Notes under the pieces: model-generated
The model's database searches: none
Told to the model about the DNA's origin: nothing
The model's input: only the letters and a program-made list of their open reading frames with translations
Shown: piece by piece, positions 29,316 to 38,258 of the stretch
How the letters are laid out: every line of letters begins with the position of its first letter
How positions within the stretch are numbered: position 1 is the first letter of the stretch
Made by a program: the position numbers and the translations under genes
Assembly: GCA_018064755.1 (NCBI GenBank)
Contig: JAGHUP010000008.1
Span: 1 to 64,000 of the forward strand
From: Candidatus Crickella equi
GTDB lineage: Bacteria; Bacillota; Clostridia; Peptostreptococcales; Anaerovoracaceae
Reading direction: 5' to 3'
DNA length: 64,000 bases

Positions 29316-29870
29316 ATGAATAATGGTAATAGAGAAAAAGGCAATAAGGTACTTTACTGGATCGAGACATTCGTAATACTGCTCGCGATCTGGTTTATTA
29401 TGTCCGGAATTTTTGAACTTAAGTTCATTCTGTATGCTGTAGGCTCTGCTGCTATTATTTCAACTATCTGTTTACGTTGCCTTACATTTAAGGGCTGTAA
29501 GACAGATAAGACATATTTCATGCTTAACTGCAACTGGTGGAGAATGTTCCTCTACTTCTGGTGGTTAATGTGGCAGATTATCTGCTCAGCATGGTATGTC
29601 AGCAAAGTTACACTCTTCCATAGAGAAGAGATTGATCCTGGCGTTGTATGGTTCCAGGTTGATTATGATAATCCACAGGCAAGAACCCTGTTGGCTAATT
29701 CCATTACTCTTACACCGGGAACTATTACAATCGATATCTTCGAAAATGGTATCTATTCAGTTCACGGACTTACTCAGGAAGTAAAGGATGGCGTTCTTGA
29801 TGGATCCATGCAGGAGAAGATCGCCAAGGTATATGGTGAGACAATTAACTTTAGAGCTATTACTAAGTAG
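29316..29870 (+). CDS. mrpE: Mrp/Mnh antiporter subunit E
   Basis: 184-residue membrane protein of the MnhE family, first gene of a cation/H+ antiporter operon. Two N-terminal hydrophobic helices (YWIETFVILLAIWFIM) and the C-terminal VHGLT-type segment with the conserved NSITLTPGT motif near residue 130 are seen. ATG 29316 lies seven bases after TATAAT 29303-29308, so the mRNA may be leaderless; a GTG at 29289 is an alternative start but would be upstream of that -10. Confidence 0.85.
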   Translation: MNNGNREKGNKVLYWIETFVILLAIWFIMSGIFELKFILYAVGSAAIISTICLRCLTFKGCKTDKTYFMLNCNWWRMFLYFWWLMWQIICSAWYVSKVTLFHREEIDPGVVWFQVDYDNPQARTLLANSITLTPGTITIDIFENGIYSVHGLTQEVKDGVLDGSMQEKIAKVYGETINFRAITK

Positions 29871-29887
29871 GACACGAGAGGGTACTA

Positions 29888-30151
29888 ATGCATAAGTTCT
29901 GGATATTTTCCTTAATAGTACTGGTTGCAATTCTGTTAGGATTGCTGCTTTTCGTGTTCAAGAAAAATAAGCTCATTAATAAGCTTAATGCTATTTTTGC
30001 AATGAATACAGTAATCGTTCTGCTCATTATGAACATTGGAATGATTGATGGCAGAATGGATATGTATTCAGATATCGCACTGAGTTATTCAATCCTCGGA
30101 TTCGTAACTTCAGTAATTCTGGCCAAGTTCATAGGAGGTAAGAGAAGATGA
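29888..30151 (+). CDS. mrpF: Mrp/Mnh antiporter subunit F
   Basis: 87-residue protein with three membrane helices, MnhF family. Ends four bases inside the next gene. Position between E and G is canonical. Confidence 0.85.
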   Translation: MHKFWIFSLIVLVAILLGLLLFVFKKNKLINKLNAIFAMNTVIVLLIMNIGMIDGRMDMYSDIALSYSILGFVTSVILAKFIGGKRR

Positions 30152-30480
30152 CAGCAACAAGTGTAATTGCCATTATTCTGGGACTTGCCGGCCTAGCGTT
30201 CATGGTTATATCATTCTACGGAATATGGACATTCCCGGATTTCTTCGCGAGACTTCACGCACAGGGAGTAGGCGATACTTTGGGCGCTTTGCTCTTATTC
30301 CTGGCTATGATGGTAGCAACAGGATTCAAGCTACTCTCATTGAAGATATTCCTGTTATTCTTCGTAATCATGCTGACGAACCCACTGGGAACTAACTTGA
30401 TTATGATGGCTCAGATCCACAGAGAAGATTATCAGGATTATGAGAAGACAGAAGAAGAGATATTAAACAAGGAGAACTAA
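30148..30480 (+). CDS. mrpG: Mrp/Mnh antiporter subunit G
   Basis: 110 residues with three membrane helices and the family motif FPDFFARLHAQG..DTLGALL near residues 27-45. Overlaps mrpF by four bases. Confidence 0.92.
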   Translation: MTATSVIAIILGLAGLAFMVISFYGIWTFPDFFARLHAQGVGDTLGALLLFLAMMVATGFKLLSLKIFLLFFVIMLTNPLGTNLIMMAQIHREDYQDYEKTEEEILNKEN

Positions 30481-30481
30481 G

Positions 30482-30718
30482 ATGCTGTTACTTCAGGCAC
30501 TGCTCTTAATGGGGCTGATTGCAATAACAATTTCGATTATATTCGGTAAGAACATTCTGATTACCGTAATCGTTTATAATGCTTTCAGTTTCATCACAAT
30601 GTTCCTGTATATCGTTATGGGAGCACCAGACGTAGCATTTACTGAGGCAGTTATCGGCGTAATATCAACAGTGTACTTCCTGATGATATTGAAGAATGTC
30701 TACAGAAAGTCTAAATAA
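30482..30718 (+). CDS. MbhD-like subunit (DUF4040)
   Basis: 78 residues, two or three helices with the DUF4040 motif GAPDVAFTEAVIG. In classical Mrp antiporters this segment is inside the C-terminal part of MrpA; here it is a free-standing protein as in archaeal membrane-bound hydrogenase operons (MbhD). Starts one base after mrpG. Confidence 0.85.
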   Translation: MLLLQALLLMGLIAITISIIFGKNILITVIVYNAFSFITMFLYIVMGAPDVAFTEAVIGVISTVYFLMILKNVYRKSK

Positions 30719-30727
30719 GAGGTAAAC

Positions 30728-31507
30728 ATGCAGCTTCGTAGAGTTATCACAGTATTAATAATGGTAACTATTCTGGTAGTACCGTTCGTAGCGTTCAGAG
30801 TACTGCCTGAAATTGGCGACCCTAATTCGGCGCCTAATTCGCATGTAACAGATTATTACATTGAGCATACAATCAGTGAGTGTAATTCTCCTAATATGGT
30901 TACCTCAATCATCGTAGACTACAGAGCATTCGATACTATGTTCGAGACTACAGTAATGTTCCTCTCGGGCGTAGCTGTTATCCTTATTCTTTCTAACAAG
31001 CCTAAGAAGAGAGATGACATGTTCAGAAAGTTCAATCCTTGTACTACTAATACAGGACCAAGCATTTTCAAGACTGTAAATAAGGATGTAATGATCTCAA
31101 TCATTGAGCCACTCATCCTGATTTATGCAATATATGTACTGTTCCACGGAGAGGTCAGCCTTGGAGGTGGATTCCAGGCCGGAGCTCTAATCGGAATGAC
31201 ATATCTGTTAGATGTAATGGTTGTAAAGAGAAAAGACCGCGACATCTTCAACTACTCACTTGAGAGATCAGTAAGTGTTGCCGGTACAGGACCATTCATC
31301 TATGCAGTAGGTGGTATTCTTGGACTGATAGGCGGAGGCCTGTTCATGGAGTTCGAGGCAATTCCACTGCCAATCGAAGCGCCAGAGCTTCACTCAATCG
31401 GAATTCTGATTGTAGAGGTAGGCGTAACAGTTGGTGTAATGTGTACAATTATTACAATTCTTAAAGCTATAATGGATAGGGTATCCTTCGACGACGACAA
31501 TGATTAA
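30728..31507 (+). CDS. mrpB: MbhE-MrpB fusion subunit
   Basis: 259 residues. The N-terminal third (residues 1-95, with an extracytoplasmic loop and a helix near 75) matches MbhE, the end of canonical MrpA; the rest is an MnhB domain with four helices and the motif GGGFQAGAL near residue 152. The fusion joins what are separate MbhE and MbhF subunits in archaea. Overlaps the next gene by eight bases. Confidence 0.85.
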   Translation: MQLRRVITVLIMVTILVVPFVAFRVLPEIGDPNSAPNSHVTDYYIEHTISECNSPNMVTSIIVDYRAFDTMFETTVMFLSGVAVILILSNKPKKRDDMFRKFNPCTTNTGPSIFKTVNKDVMISIIEPLILIYAIYVLFHGEVSLGGGFQAGALIGMTYLLDVMVVKRKDRDIFNYSLERSVSVAGTGPFIYAVGGILGLIGGGLFMEFEAIPLPIEAPELHSIGILIVEVGVTVGVMCTIITILKAIMDRVSFDDDND

Positions 31508-31877
31508 TGCATTTCTGGCACAAGACGGAATATATTTGCTGACAGTAATACTGCTTGGTCTCGGCCTGGCTGGTATTATCGTGTGCAATAACTACATGAA
31601 GAAACTCATCTGCATGAATATCATGCAGGTAGCAGTTATCTTCTTCTTCCTGTGCCTCGGTCAGAAGAACGGTGGTACTATTCCAGTTGCTATGGATACA
31701 ATTATTCATGCAGCTGATTATATTAACCCTCTGCCACATGGACTGATGCTTACTGCTATCGTAGTCAGCCTCGGTACTACTGGCGTAGGACTGGCTCTTC
31801 TTACAAGAATTTGGGAGAGATTCGGAACTTTAGAGGAAGACGAAATTATTCAGGTTAAGGGAGAGGACGAAGTATAG
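31500..31877 (+). CDS. mrpC: Mrp/Mnh antiporter subunit C (NuoK-like)
   Basis: 125-residue three-helix protein of the NuoK/MnhC family with the conserved segment INPLPHGLMLTAIVV near residue 77. Shares one base with the stop/start of mrpD. Confidence 0.92.
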   Translation: MINAFLAQDGIYLLTVILLGLGLAGIIVCNNYMKKLICMNIMQVAVIFFFLCLGQKNGGTIPVAMDTIIHAADYINPLPHGLMLTAIVVSLGTTGVGLALLTRIWERFGTLEEDEIIQVKGEDEV

Positions 31878-33358
31878 TGAATAATTTTCCTGCATTAATA
31901 GTAGTATGTCCTCTGTGTGCAGCACTTCTTAATCTAGTGCTCAACAGAATTAATGAGAAGCTGGGAAAGGCAGTTATCGTACTGTCAGTAGCAGCATCTC
32001 TTATCATGTCTGTATTCGTACTGGCACAGGTAATTACTACTGGCACAATTCACTATCATATGGGCAATTATGATATGCCACTTGGCATCGAGTTCGTTAT
32101 CGATACAGTCAATGGACTGATCGTAGTACTCGTATCGCTGATTGGCTTCCTTACTTTGCTCTTCTCTGACAATTTTGGATATAAGTTCAAGACTAGATTA
32201 ACTAAGGGCGCAGCTAATACAGTTCTCACACTGCTGATTGTTGGACTCCTTGGAATGACTCTTACAGGCGACGTATTCAACCTGTACGTATTCTTAGAGA
32301 TTACATCACTTTCAGCATACTGCTTAATTGCACTTGGTGGTGAGAGAGGTATTTTCTCCGCTTTCAGATATTTGCTCGTTGGTACTGTTGCAGCTACATT
32401 CTATCTGCTAGGAGTTGCAATTCTGTACGGAGTAACAGGAACTCTGAATATGGCCGACATGGCTGATATTCTGAATGAGGGTGGTAAGGATCAGGCTATG
32501 CTCCTCGCAATCTGCTTCCTCGTTCCTGCATTCGGTATCAAGATGGCATTGTTCCCATTCCACGGTTGGCAGCCATCAGCATATTCATACTCTGAGGCTG
32601 GTGCAGCACCACTGATTACTGGTGTAATGGGTAAGATTCCTGCTTATGCAATGTTCAGATATCTGTATTGTATCTACGGTACAGATTTCAAATATTTCAA
32701 TTCAATCCTCGTTATTGTCGGAGTATTCTCTGTATTCGGAATGCTCTATGGATCAATTAGAGCTATCGCTCAGACAGATATCCGTAAGATTCTGGCTTAC
32801 TCCTCAGTAGCACAGATTGGATATATTTCACTGGGATTTGCAATTGGAACACCTATCGCACTCTGCGGTGCATTCCTGCATATGCTCGGACATGCATTCA
32901 TGAAGGGTGGACTCTTCTTCTGCACAGGTGCGATTCGTCACAAGTTCGGAACGGTCAACATCGAAGATTTTGGTCGTATATATAAGAAGATGCCGCTCAC
33001 ATGCGGTACTCTGACTATTGCAGCGCTGTCAATGGTTGGTATTCCACCTACAGTTGGATTCTTCAGTAAGTGGTACCTTGGATCCGCAGCAGCAATGCAG
33101 GGCGAGTGGATTTACCTCGCAGTTCTCGTTATTTCCAGTCTGCTGAATGCAATTTACTTCTTCAGACTGATTGAAAAGGTATTCATCAATGAGGATAAGA
33201 GCCTCAAGGAGAGAGTATACGATGAGTTCAAGACATGCGGTTGGAAGCTCGTTCTTCCTGTAGTTGTATGCTTCATCGCAATCCTCGGACTTGGTCTGGC
33301 TAACGTTAAGATCATTGATATTCTGATGCTGAGTTTGAAGGGGGTAGGATTATGTTAG
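31877..33358 (+). CDS. mrpD: Mrp antiporter subunit D (NuoN/MrpD-like)
   Basis: 493-residue polytopic protein of the proton-pumping NADH dehydrogenase N/M/L family with about 14 helices. GTG start at 31877 overlaps the mrpC stop. Conserved charged positions include the Glu in FLEITSLSAYCL near residue 140 and the Lys in FGIKMALFPFHGW near 225. First of three large channel-like subunits in the operon. Confidence 0.92.
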   Translation: MNNFPALIVVCPLCAALLNLVLNRINEKLGKAVIVLSVAASLIMSVFVLAQVITTGTIHYHMGNYDMPLGIEFVIDTVNGLIVVLVSLIGFLTLLFSDNFGYKFKTRLTKGAANTVLTLLIVGLLGMTLTGDVFNLYVFLEITSLSAYCLIALGGERGIFSAFRYLLVGTVAATFYLLGVAILYGVTGTLNMADMADILNEGGKDQAMLLAICFLVPAFGIKMALFPFHGWQPSAYSYSEAGAAPLITGVMGKIPAYAMFRYLYCIYGTDFKYFNSILVIVGVFSVFGMLYGSIRAIAQTDIRKILAYSSVAQIGYISLGFAIGTPIALCGAFLHMLGHAFMKGGLFFCTGAIRHKFGTVNIEDFGRIYKKMPLTCGTLTIAALSMVGIPPTVGFFSKWYLGSAAAMQGEWIYLAVLVISSLLNAIYFFRLIEKVFINEDKSLKERVYDEFKTCGWKLVLPVVVCFIAILGLGLANVKIIDILMLSLKGVGLC

Positions 33359-34887
33359 GATTATTCTCCCTTTCAATGAGACCAGTACTGGCAGTTGCAG
33401 TTTCATTGATTGCTGCAGGATTAATCTATGTACTTGGTGAGCGTATTCACGCTGATGGTCGAGAGGGCATCACAATTACAGCCGCAGTTCTGAAGATTAT
33501 CTTAGTTTACTCAATGATTCCAGCAGTGCTGGCAGGAACTGAGATTAAGATTGAACTCTTCAGAATCGTTAAGGGCATTTCATTAGCATTCAATGTTGAT
33601 GCTGCAGGCATGGTATTTGCTTGCATCGCTTCAACTCTATGGTTACTGACTTCACTGTATTCAATCGGATATATGAGAGGTCACGGAGAGAAGAATCAGA
33701 CAGGTTACTTTGCAGCATTTGCAATGTGTCTGTCCGCAACAATGGGTATCTGCTTCGCAGCTAACCTCATTACATTCTTCATCTTCTTCGAGATTCTGAC
33801 TGTTGCTACATATCCTCTGGTTGTTCACTACAGAGACGAAGAGGGCAAGGCATCCGGTCATAAGTATCTCGCATACACACTGATTTCCGGCCAGATCTTC
33901 TTCGCAGGTATCGTAGTAATTTACGCAACTTGCGGAACTCTGGATTTCGTACCAGGCGGATTCGTTACAGCTGACAAGTTGCCAATGCAGTGGGCACTGC
34001 TCGTGTTCTTCATGATGGTAGGTGCGGGCATTGTCAAAGCAGGCGTTATGCCACTCCACAGCTGGCTGCCAGCAGCAATGGTAGCGCCTACTCCAGTAAG
34101 TGCGCTGCTTCACGCAGTAGCTGTAGTTAAGGCCGGTGCGTTCTGTACACTGAGAGTAGTTCTCTATGTATTCGGACCTGAGATGGCTAAGGCTTGCCAC
34201 GGAGCAGAGATCCTGGCTTGGATGGCAGTAATTACGATCTTCGTATCGTCATTCATTGCAATCCGCAAGGACAACCTCAAGGCTAGACTGGCATTCTCAA
34301 CAATTGGACAGTTATCATACATCGTTCTGGGCATCTGCATCCTGACACCAGCAGCTGCAGCCGGAGCACTGTATCACATAGTTGCACATGCATTCATGAA
34401 GATTACTTTATTTATGGCTGCAGGCGCAATCTTCGTAACAACTCACAAGAAGAACATCAGCGACATGGTTGGTATCGGTCGCAGAATGCCAATTACTATG
34501 GCTGCCTTCACTTTGGCATCCGTAGGTATCGCAGGATTCCCGTTCTTCGCAGGATTTGCCAGCAAGGCAAATATCATCTTCGGAGCTATGGCTGCTAACA
34601 AGCCACTGTTCGCTGCAACTCTTGTTTGTTCCGGACTGCTCGCAGCAGTATACCTCTTGCCAGTATCAATTATCGCTTTCAAGAAGCAGCCGGCTGAGGT
34701 TCACGTAGATGGACAATTAGTTGTTAACCGCGACTTTGCTAAGTATGGAGAGGCATCCAAGTTGATGCTCATTCCACTTGTAATTACTTGTGTTATTTCA
34801 ATCCTTCTGGGTATTGTACCTAACCTAGGACTGCATCTGTATGACTTCGCAGTTATGGCAGGTAACGCTATATTCGGAATCTTGTAG
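33352..34887 (+). CDS. Second MrpD/NuoL-like antiporter subunit
   Basis: 511-residue homologue of mrpD with about 14 helices; the FFEILTVATYPLV Glu and VKAGVMPLHSWLP Lys are conserved. The start overlaps mrpD by seven bases. Classical Mrp operons have one D and one A; a second D-like gene is extra. Confidence 0.9.
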   Translation: MLGLFSLSMRPVLAVAVSLIAAGLIYVLGERIHADGREGITITAAVLKIILVYSMIPAVLAGTEIKIELFRIVKGISLAFNVDAAGMVFACIASTLWLLTSLYSIGYMRGHGEKNQTGYFAAFAMCLSATMGICFAANLITFFIFFEILTVATYPLVVHYRDEEGKASGHKYLAYTLISGQIFFAGIVVIYATCGTLDFVPGGFVTADKLPMQWALLVFFMMVGAGIVKAGVMPLHSWLPAAMVAPTPVSALLHAVAVVKAGAFCTLRVVLYVFGPEMAKACHGAEILAWMAVITIFVSSFIAIRKDNLKARLAFSTIGQLSYIVLGICILTPAAAAGALYHIVAHAFMKITLFMAAGAIFVTTHKKNISDMVGIGRRMPITMAAFTLASVGIAGFPFFAGFASKANIIFGAMAANKPLFAATLVCSGLLAAVYLLPVSIIAFKKQPAEVHVDGQLVVNRDFAKYGEASKLMLIPLVITCVISILLGIVPNLGLHLYDFAVMAGNAIFGIL

Positions 34888-34895
34888 GGAGAGTC

Positions 34896-35084
34896 ATGTT
34901 AGGCGAATTACTGATCTATCTTGGATATGCAATGCTTTCAGCGCTAGTACTTATCGTAGTAGCTAAGTTTATGTTGCAGTATATTATCCGTAGACCTGTT
35001 GATTACTATGAGAAGGACGAAATCGCACAGGAAGAAGAGAACATGAGAAAGATCCGCGAAGCGGAACGTAATAGACATTACTAG
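34896..35084 (+). CDS. Small membrane subunit in the Mrp operon
   Basis: 62 residues: one or two membrane helices (LIYLGYAMLSALVLIVVAKF) then a charged cytosolic tail rich in Glu and Arg. Eight bases after one large subunit and 18 before the next. I do not recognise a family; a stabilising role in the complex is inferred from its place. Confidence 0.7.
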   Translation: MLGELLIYLGYAMLSALVLIVVAKFMLQYIIRRPVDYYEKDEIAQEEENMRKIREAERNRHY

Positions 35085-35102
35085 GAAGGGGATTAGTACC
35101 AG

Positions 35103-36854
35103 ATGTTAGCAAACTCTATATTCGTTAATATGCTGCATCCAGGAATCGTTATGATTCTGATGGGAATTCTCTTACTGTGCCTGCCTAAGGTATGGTCCAA
35201 GTCTATTTATGTGCTTGCACCAATCTTCGCGTTCACAACTCTGTTCGCAGTAGATAGGGAGAGTTCACTTCCTTATGCTATTTCAGATAGTCTGCTGATC
35301 GACTTTATTCATGTCGACAAGCTTTCATATATTTTCCTGATTGCCTTCATTGTAATCGCTATTATTGCATGTATTTACAATACTGAGGCTAAGACTAAGG
35401 GAGAGATGGCTGCAACACTTATATATGCCGGATGCAATATGGGAGTTGTTATTGCAGCAGACTGTATCTCACTCCTGGTATTCTGGGAGCTGTCAGCTCT
35501 TGCTTCTTGCTACGTTGTATATAGTGGCAATTGTCGTAAGTCAACAAGAGCGGCATTCAGGTATATCCTGTTCCACGCATTTGGCGGCGGAATGTTACTC
35601 TGGGGATTCATGTCATACATCTGCCAGTACGGCAATGAACTGACTAACATCACTAATCTCGCAGGTACAGGAACATTCTGGATTATCCTCATTGGTGTCT
35701 GCGTTAACGCTGCAGTACCACCACTGAATTCATGGCTGCCTGATGCTTATCCTGAGTCAACAATCGGAGGAACTATCTTCCTCGGATCATATACAACCAA
35801 AGCAGCAATTTATCTTCTGATTAGACTGTTTGCCGGCACTCAGTGGCTGGTATGGGTTGGAGTATTCATGGCTGTTTACGGAGTTATCATGGCGATGCTC
35901 GAGAACGATCTGCGCAGACTGTTCTGCTACCATATCATTTCTCAGCTCGGTTACATGATTGCTTCACTGGCTATGGGCGGTGCCTGGGGTATCGATGGTG
36001 CAAGTGCACATGCACTGAACCACATCATGTACAAGGGCACACTGCTGATGTGCGCTGGAGCTGTAGTATTCGCTACAGGCAAGCGTAAGATCAACGAGCT
36101 GGGTGGACTTGGCAAGAAGATGCCATTTACCGCAGCATGCTTCCTGATCGCATCATTCGCTATCTCCGGATTCCCATTCTTGAATGGTTTTGCATCGAAG
36201 GCGCTGATTATGCACGCAGTTGAGCAGGGCGGTTACACTCTGGCATTCTGGCTGCTGTCAGCTGCATCAGTTGGTACTTGGCTGTCCATCGTACTGAAGG
36301 TTAACTACTTCGTATTCTGGGGCCCAACTAATAACGATGTTAAGATTGAGAGAGAACTGCCAATTTCAATGAAGATTGCGATGGCTATGGGTTCAATCAC
36401 TTGTATCGTAACTGGTGTTGTTCCATCAATCGTTTACAAGCTGACTCCATGTGCTACAGATGGCAATCCATTTACGGCAGAGCATATTCTTGAGTACTTG
36501 ATTCTGTTCACTGGTGCAACAATCGTATTCTGGTTCTTCAGAAAGATTATGCTGCCACACGATGAGATTACGCTCGACTTTGACTGGTTCTTCAGAAGAC
36601 CTATGTTCAAGGCTGTTAATGGAGTTTCACTCTGGCTGAATCATTCATTCCAGGTATTCCATGACTTCGTAATTGATAGCGTAAGACACGTTAGTGCTCG
36701 TATGAGTGACCCTTATCTGGTAACAGAGCATAACGAGAGTGAGTTCATTAGAAACTTCTCATTCGAGAATAGAGACAAGCACATTGGTAATGTCGTTGAG
36801 GTTATCGTTGGCGTAACTGCACTGATGGTACTGATTGTTGCGATTATTAAATAG
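35103..36854 (+). CDS. Third large antiporter subunit (NuoL/MrpA N-terminal-like)
   Basis: 583-residue polytopic protein of the NuoL/MrpA-N family. The conserved Glu is in LLVFWELSALASC near residue 125 and VPPLNSWLPDAYPES near 205. The C-terminal 100 residues are cytosolic with a final helix (VIVGVTALMVLIVAII). Last gene of the operon. No hydrogenase or quinone-module genes follow, so the complex is probably a stand-alone cation/H+ antiporter. Confidence 0.9.
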   Translation: MLANSIFVNMLHPGIVMILMGILLLCLPKVWSKSIYVLAPIFAFTTLFAVDRESSLPYAISDSLLIDFIHVDKLSYIFLIAFIVIAIIACIYNTEAKTKGEMAATLIYAGCNMGVVIAADCISLLVFWELSALASCYVVYSGNCRKSTRAAFRYILFHAFGGGMLLWGFMSYICQYGNELTNITNLAGTGTFWIILIGVCVNAAVPPLNSWLPDAYPESTIGGTIFLGSYTTKAAIYLLIRLFAGTQWLVWVGVFMAVYGVIMAMLENDLRRLFCYHIISQLGYMIASLAMGGAWGIDGASAHALNHIMYKGTLLMCAGAVVFATGKRKINELGGLGKKMPFTAACFLIASFAISGFPFLNGFASKALIMHAVEQGGYTLAFWLLSAASVGTWLSIVLKVNYFVFWGPTNNDVKIERELPISMKIAMAMGSITCIVTGVVPSIVYKLTPCATDGNPFTAEHILEYLILFTGATIVFWFFRKIMLPHDEITLDFDWFFRRPMFKAVNGVSLWLNHSFQVFHDFVIDSVRHVSARMSDPYLVTEHNESEFIRNFSFENRDKHIGNVVEVIVGVTALMVLIVAIIK

Positions 36855-36873
36855 TTAAAGATAATAAAGTAGG

Positions 36874-36888
36874 GACAGGCGATGAGCC
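36874..36888 (+). repeat. Left 15-bp direct repeat flanking the IS3 element
   Basis: GACAGGCGATGAGCC, identical to 38232-38246. The right copy continues into GCCTGTCC and T residues, that is, a terminator hairpin; the left copy is cut by the IS before the second arm is complete. Confidence 0.85.
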
Positions 36889-36903
36889 TGAACTTGTAAG
36901 ATG

Positions 36904-36938
36904 AAAGTAGACATGTAAAAAAGCATGTCTACTTTTTT
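36904..36938 (+). terminator. Hairpin just inside the left IS end
   Basis: AAAGTAGACATG (36904-36915) pairs with CATGTCTACTTT (36924-36935), then more T residues. It would stop transcription entering the IS from the Mrp operon, and replaces the operon's own broken terminator. Confidence 0.8.
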
Positions 36939-36950
36939 CATGTTAAACTT

Positions 36951-37334
36951 TTGAGGGGAGGTATAGTCATGAGCGGAAAGAAAGGTATGGGTCATAGACA
37001 TTGGCCAAAAGAAATTAAGCTTGAAGCTATTAACCGCCATTTGGTTGATCATGTTTCGATGGAACTTGTTGCGAAAGAATTTGGAATATCTTCTGGGATG
37101 TTCTCTAATTGGGTACATGCTTATGAGGATGGCGGCGAAGAAGCTCTAGAACGCAAGCCTGGTAATCCATATGCGGCACTACACACCAGCAAATCATTGT
37201 CTGAAATTGAAAGATTGCGGTTAACTGTCGCAAAGCAGGAGGTTGAGATTGCAAGGTTAAAAAAAGGATATTACGTGAAAGGAGTTGGTGCCAACAAGGA
37301 GTACGTTACTGGCAAAGAAAAGACTACGAAATAA
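36951..37334 (+). CDS. IS3 transposase OrfA
   Basis: 127 residues: helix-turn-helix (LVAKEFGISSGMFSNWVHAY near residue 40) followed by a leucine-zipper region (SLSEIERLRLTVAKQEVEIARL). Binds IS ends and can be extended into OrfB by frameshifting. GGGGAGG precedes the ATG. Confidence 0.93.
   Translation: MRGGIVMSGKKGMGHRHWPKEIKLEAINRHLVDHVSMELVAKEFGISSGMFSNWVHAYEDGGEEALERKPGNPYAALHTSKSLSEIERLRLTVAKQEVEIARLKKGYYVKGVGANKEYVTGKEKTTK
37259..37265 (+). other. Programmed -1 frameshift site of the IS
   Basis: Run TTA-AAA-AAA-GGA in the OrfA frame. A -1 slip gives a reading frame with no stop from here through the ATG of OrfB (37343), producing an OrfAB fusion as in other IS3 elements. Confidence 0.8.
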
Positions 37335-37342
37335 TTGATGCG

Positions 37343-38194
37343 ATGAGAGAGAAATATTCTGTTGCAATGTTATGCCAATTGCTGGATGTTAGCAGATCCG
37401 GATATTACAAATGGAAGCAAAGACAAGGAAAAGAGAATAGGTATGAACGAGACAGGAAGGTACTTACAGGCTTACTGGAAGATGCTCATAAGAAGCACCC
37501 TTCTTATGGATACCATCGTCTAGCAATTAGTGTTACCAAAGAAACCGGTTGGCTATTTTCACATAATTTAGCTCACAAGTGTTGTAAATTAGCGGGTATT
37601 CACTCAAATGCTCGAAAATATAGAAAGTACCGGAAGCCGGGAGAAGAGAGCGTTAAATTCAGAAACATCGTTAATGGTAGATGGCATGTTAACGAACCAC
37701 ACAAGCTTGTCACATCAGATATGACTATGTTTAGGAACAAAGGCAAATGGTACGAATGGACGCTGCTTGTTGACGCGTACAACAATGAAATTTTGGCACA
37801 CAGTTTAACCGACCGGCCTGGATACAACAAGCCATACTATGATTGCTTAAACGTATTAAACCAGCTTGCCGGAACAAAAAAAGAGAAGAGCTCCCCAATC
37901 ACTTTCCACACCGACCAGGGAGCAGTCTACTCATCGCGAGCCTTTTGCAAAGCTCATGAAGAGTATAACATAGTTCGATCGATGTCACGAGGAGGAACTC
38001 CAACTGACAATCCAATAATCGAGGCTTTAAACGGATGGATTAAAGAAGAATTATTTAATGATTTTGACTTGGCAAACGCTGAAGATGTAAACGAAGTAAT
38101 CAACGACTACGTTAAGTACTACAATGAAGAACGACCTGCGTATTCCTTGAATTACAAAAGCCCTGTCCAATTTAGAATTGAACAAGGCTTCTGA
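37343..38194 (+). CDS. IS3 transposase OrfB (DDE integrase)
   Basis: 283 residues as a separate reading; functional form is the OrfAB fusion. An HTH_21-like part is followed by the rve core with D126 (TSDMT), D191 (HTDQG) and E227 (PIIEALNGWIKEE), the last two 35 residues apart as expected. All three catalytic residues are intact, so the element may be active. Confidence 0.95.
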   Translation: MREKYSVAMLCQLLDVSRSGYYKWKQRQGKENRYERDRKVLTGLLEDAHKKHPSYGYHRLAISVTKETGWLFSHNLAHKCCKLAGIHSNARKYRKYRKPGEESVKFRNIVNGRWHVNEPHKLVTSDMTMFRNKGKWYEWTLLVDAYNNEILAHSLTDRPGYNKPYYDCLNVLNQLAGTKKEKSSPITFHTDQGAVYSSRAFCKAHEEYNIVRSMSRGGTPTDNPIIEALNGWIKEELFNDFDLANAEDVNEVINDYVKYYNEERPAYSLNYKSPVQFRIEQGF

Positions 38195-38231
38195 TTCTTT
38201 TATTACTGTCTACTTTTAGTTGACAAGTTCA

Positions 38232-38257
38232 GACAGGCGATGAGCCTGTCCTTTTTT
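38232..38257 (+). terminator. Right direct repeat and surviving terminator
   Basis: GACAGGC-GATGA-GCCTGTC hairpin followed by CTTTTTT. Originally the terminator of the Mrp operon; now behind the IS. Its first 15 bases repeat those left of the IS. Confidence 0.85.
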
Positions 38258-38258
38258 A

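Larger units (their letters stand above)
36889..38231 (+). mobile_element. IS3-family element (IS150 group), complete
   Basis: 1343 bp with ends TGAACTTGT and its complement ACAAGTTCA; the inverted repeats agree at most positions over the first 24 bases. It has two overlapping-frame transposase genes and a slippery A7 site. It sits in the terminator of the Mrp operon. Termini of TGA/TCA type suit the IS3 family. Flanks carry a 15-bp direct repeat. Confidence 0.92.

Noticed and set aside
28313..29344. 343-residue reading of the radical SAM gene
   Set aside because: The first 68 codons cross the promoter, the SOS box and the start of mrpE and lack any family feature.
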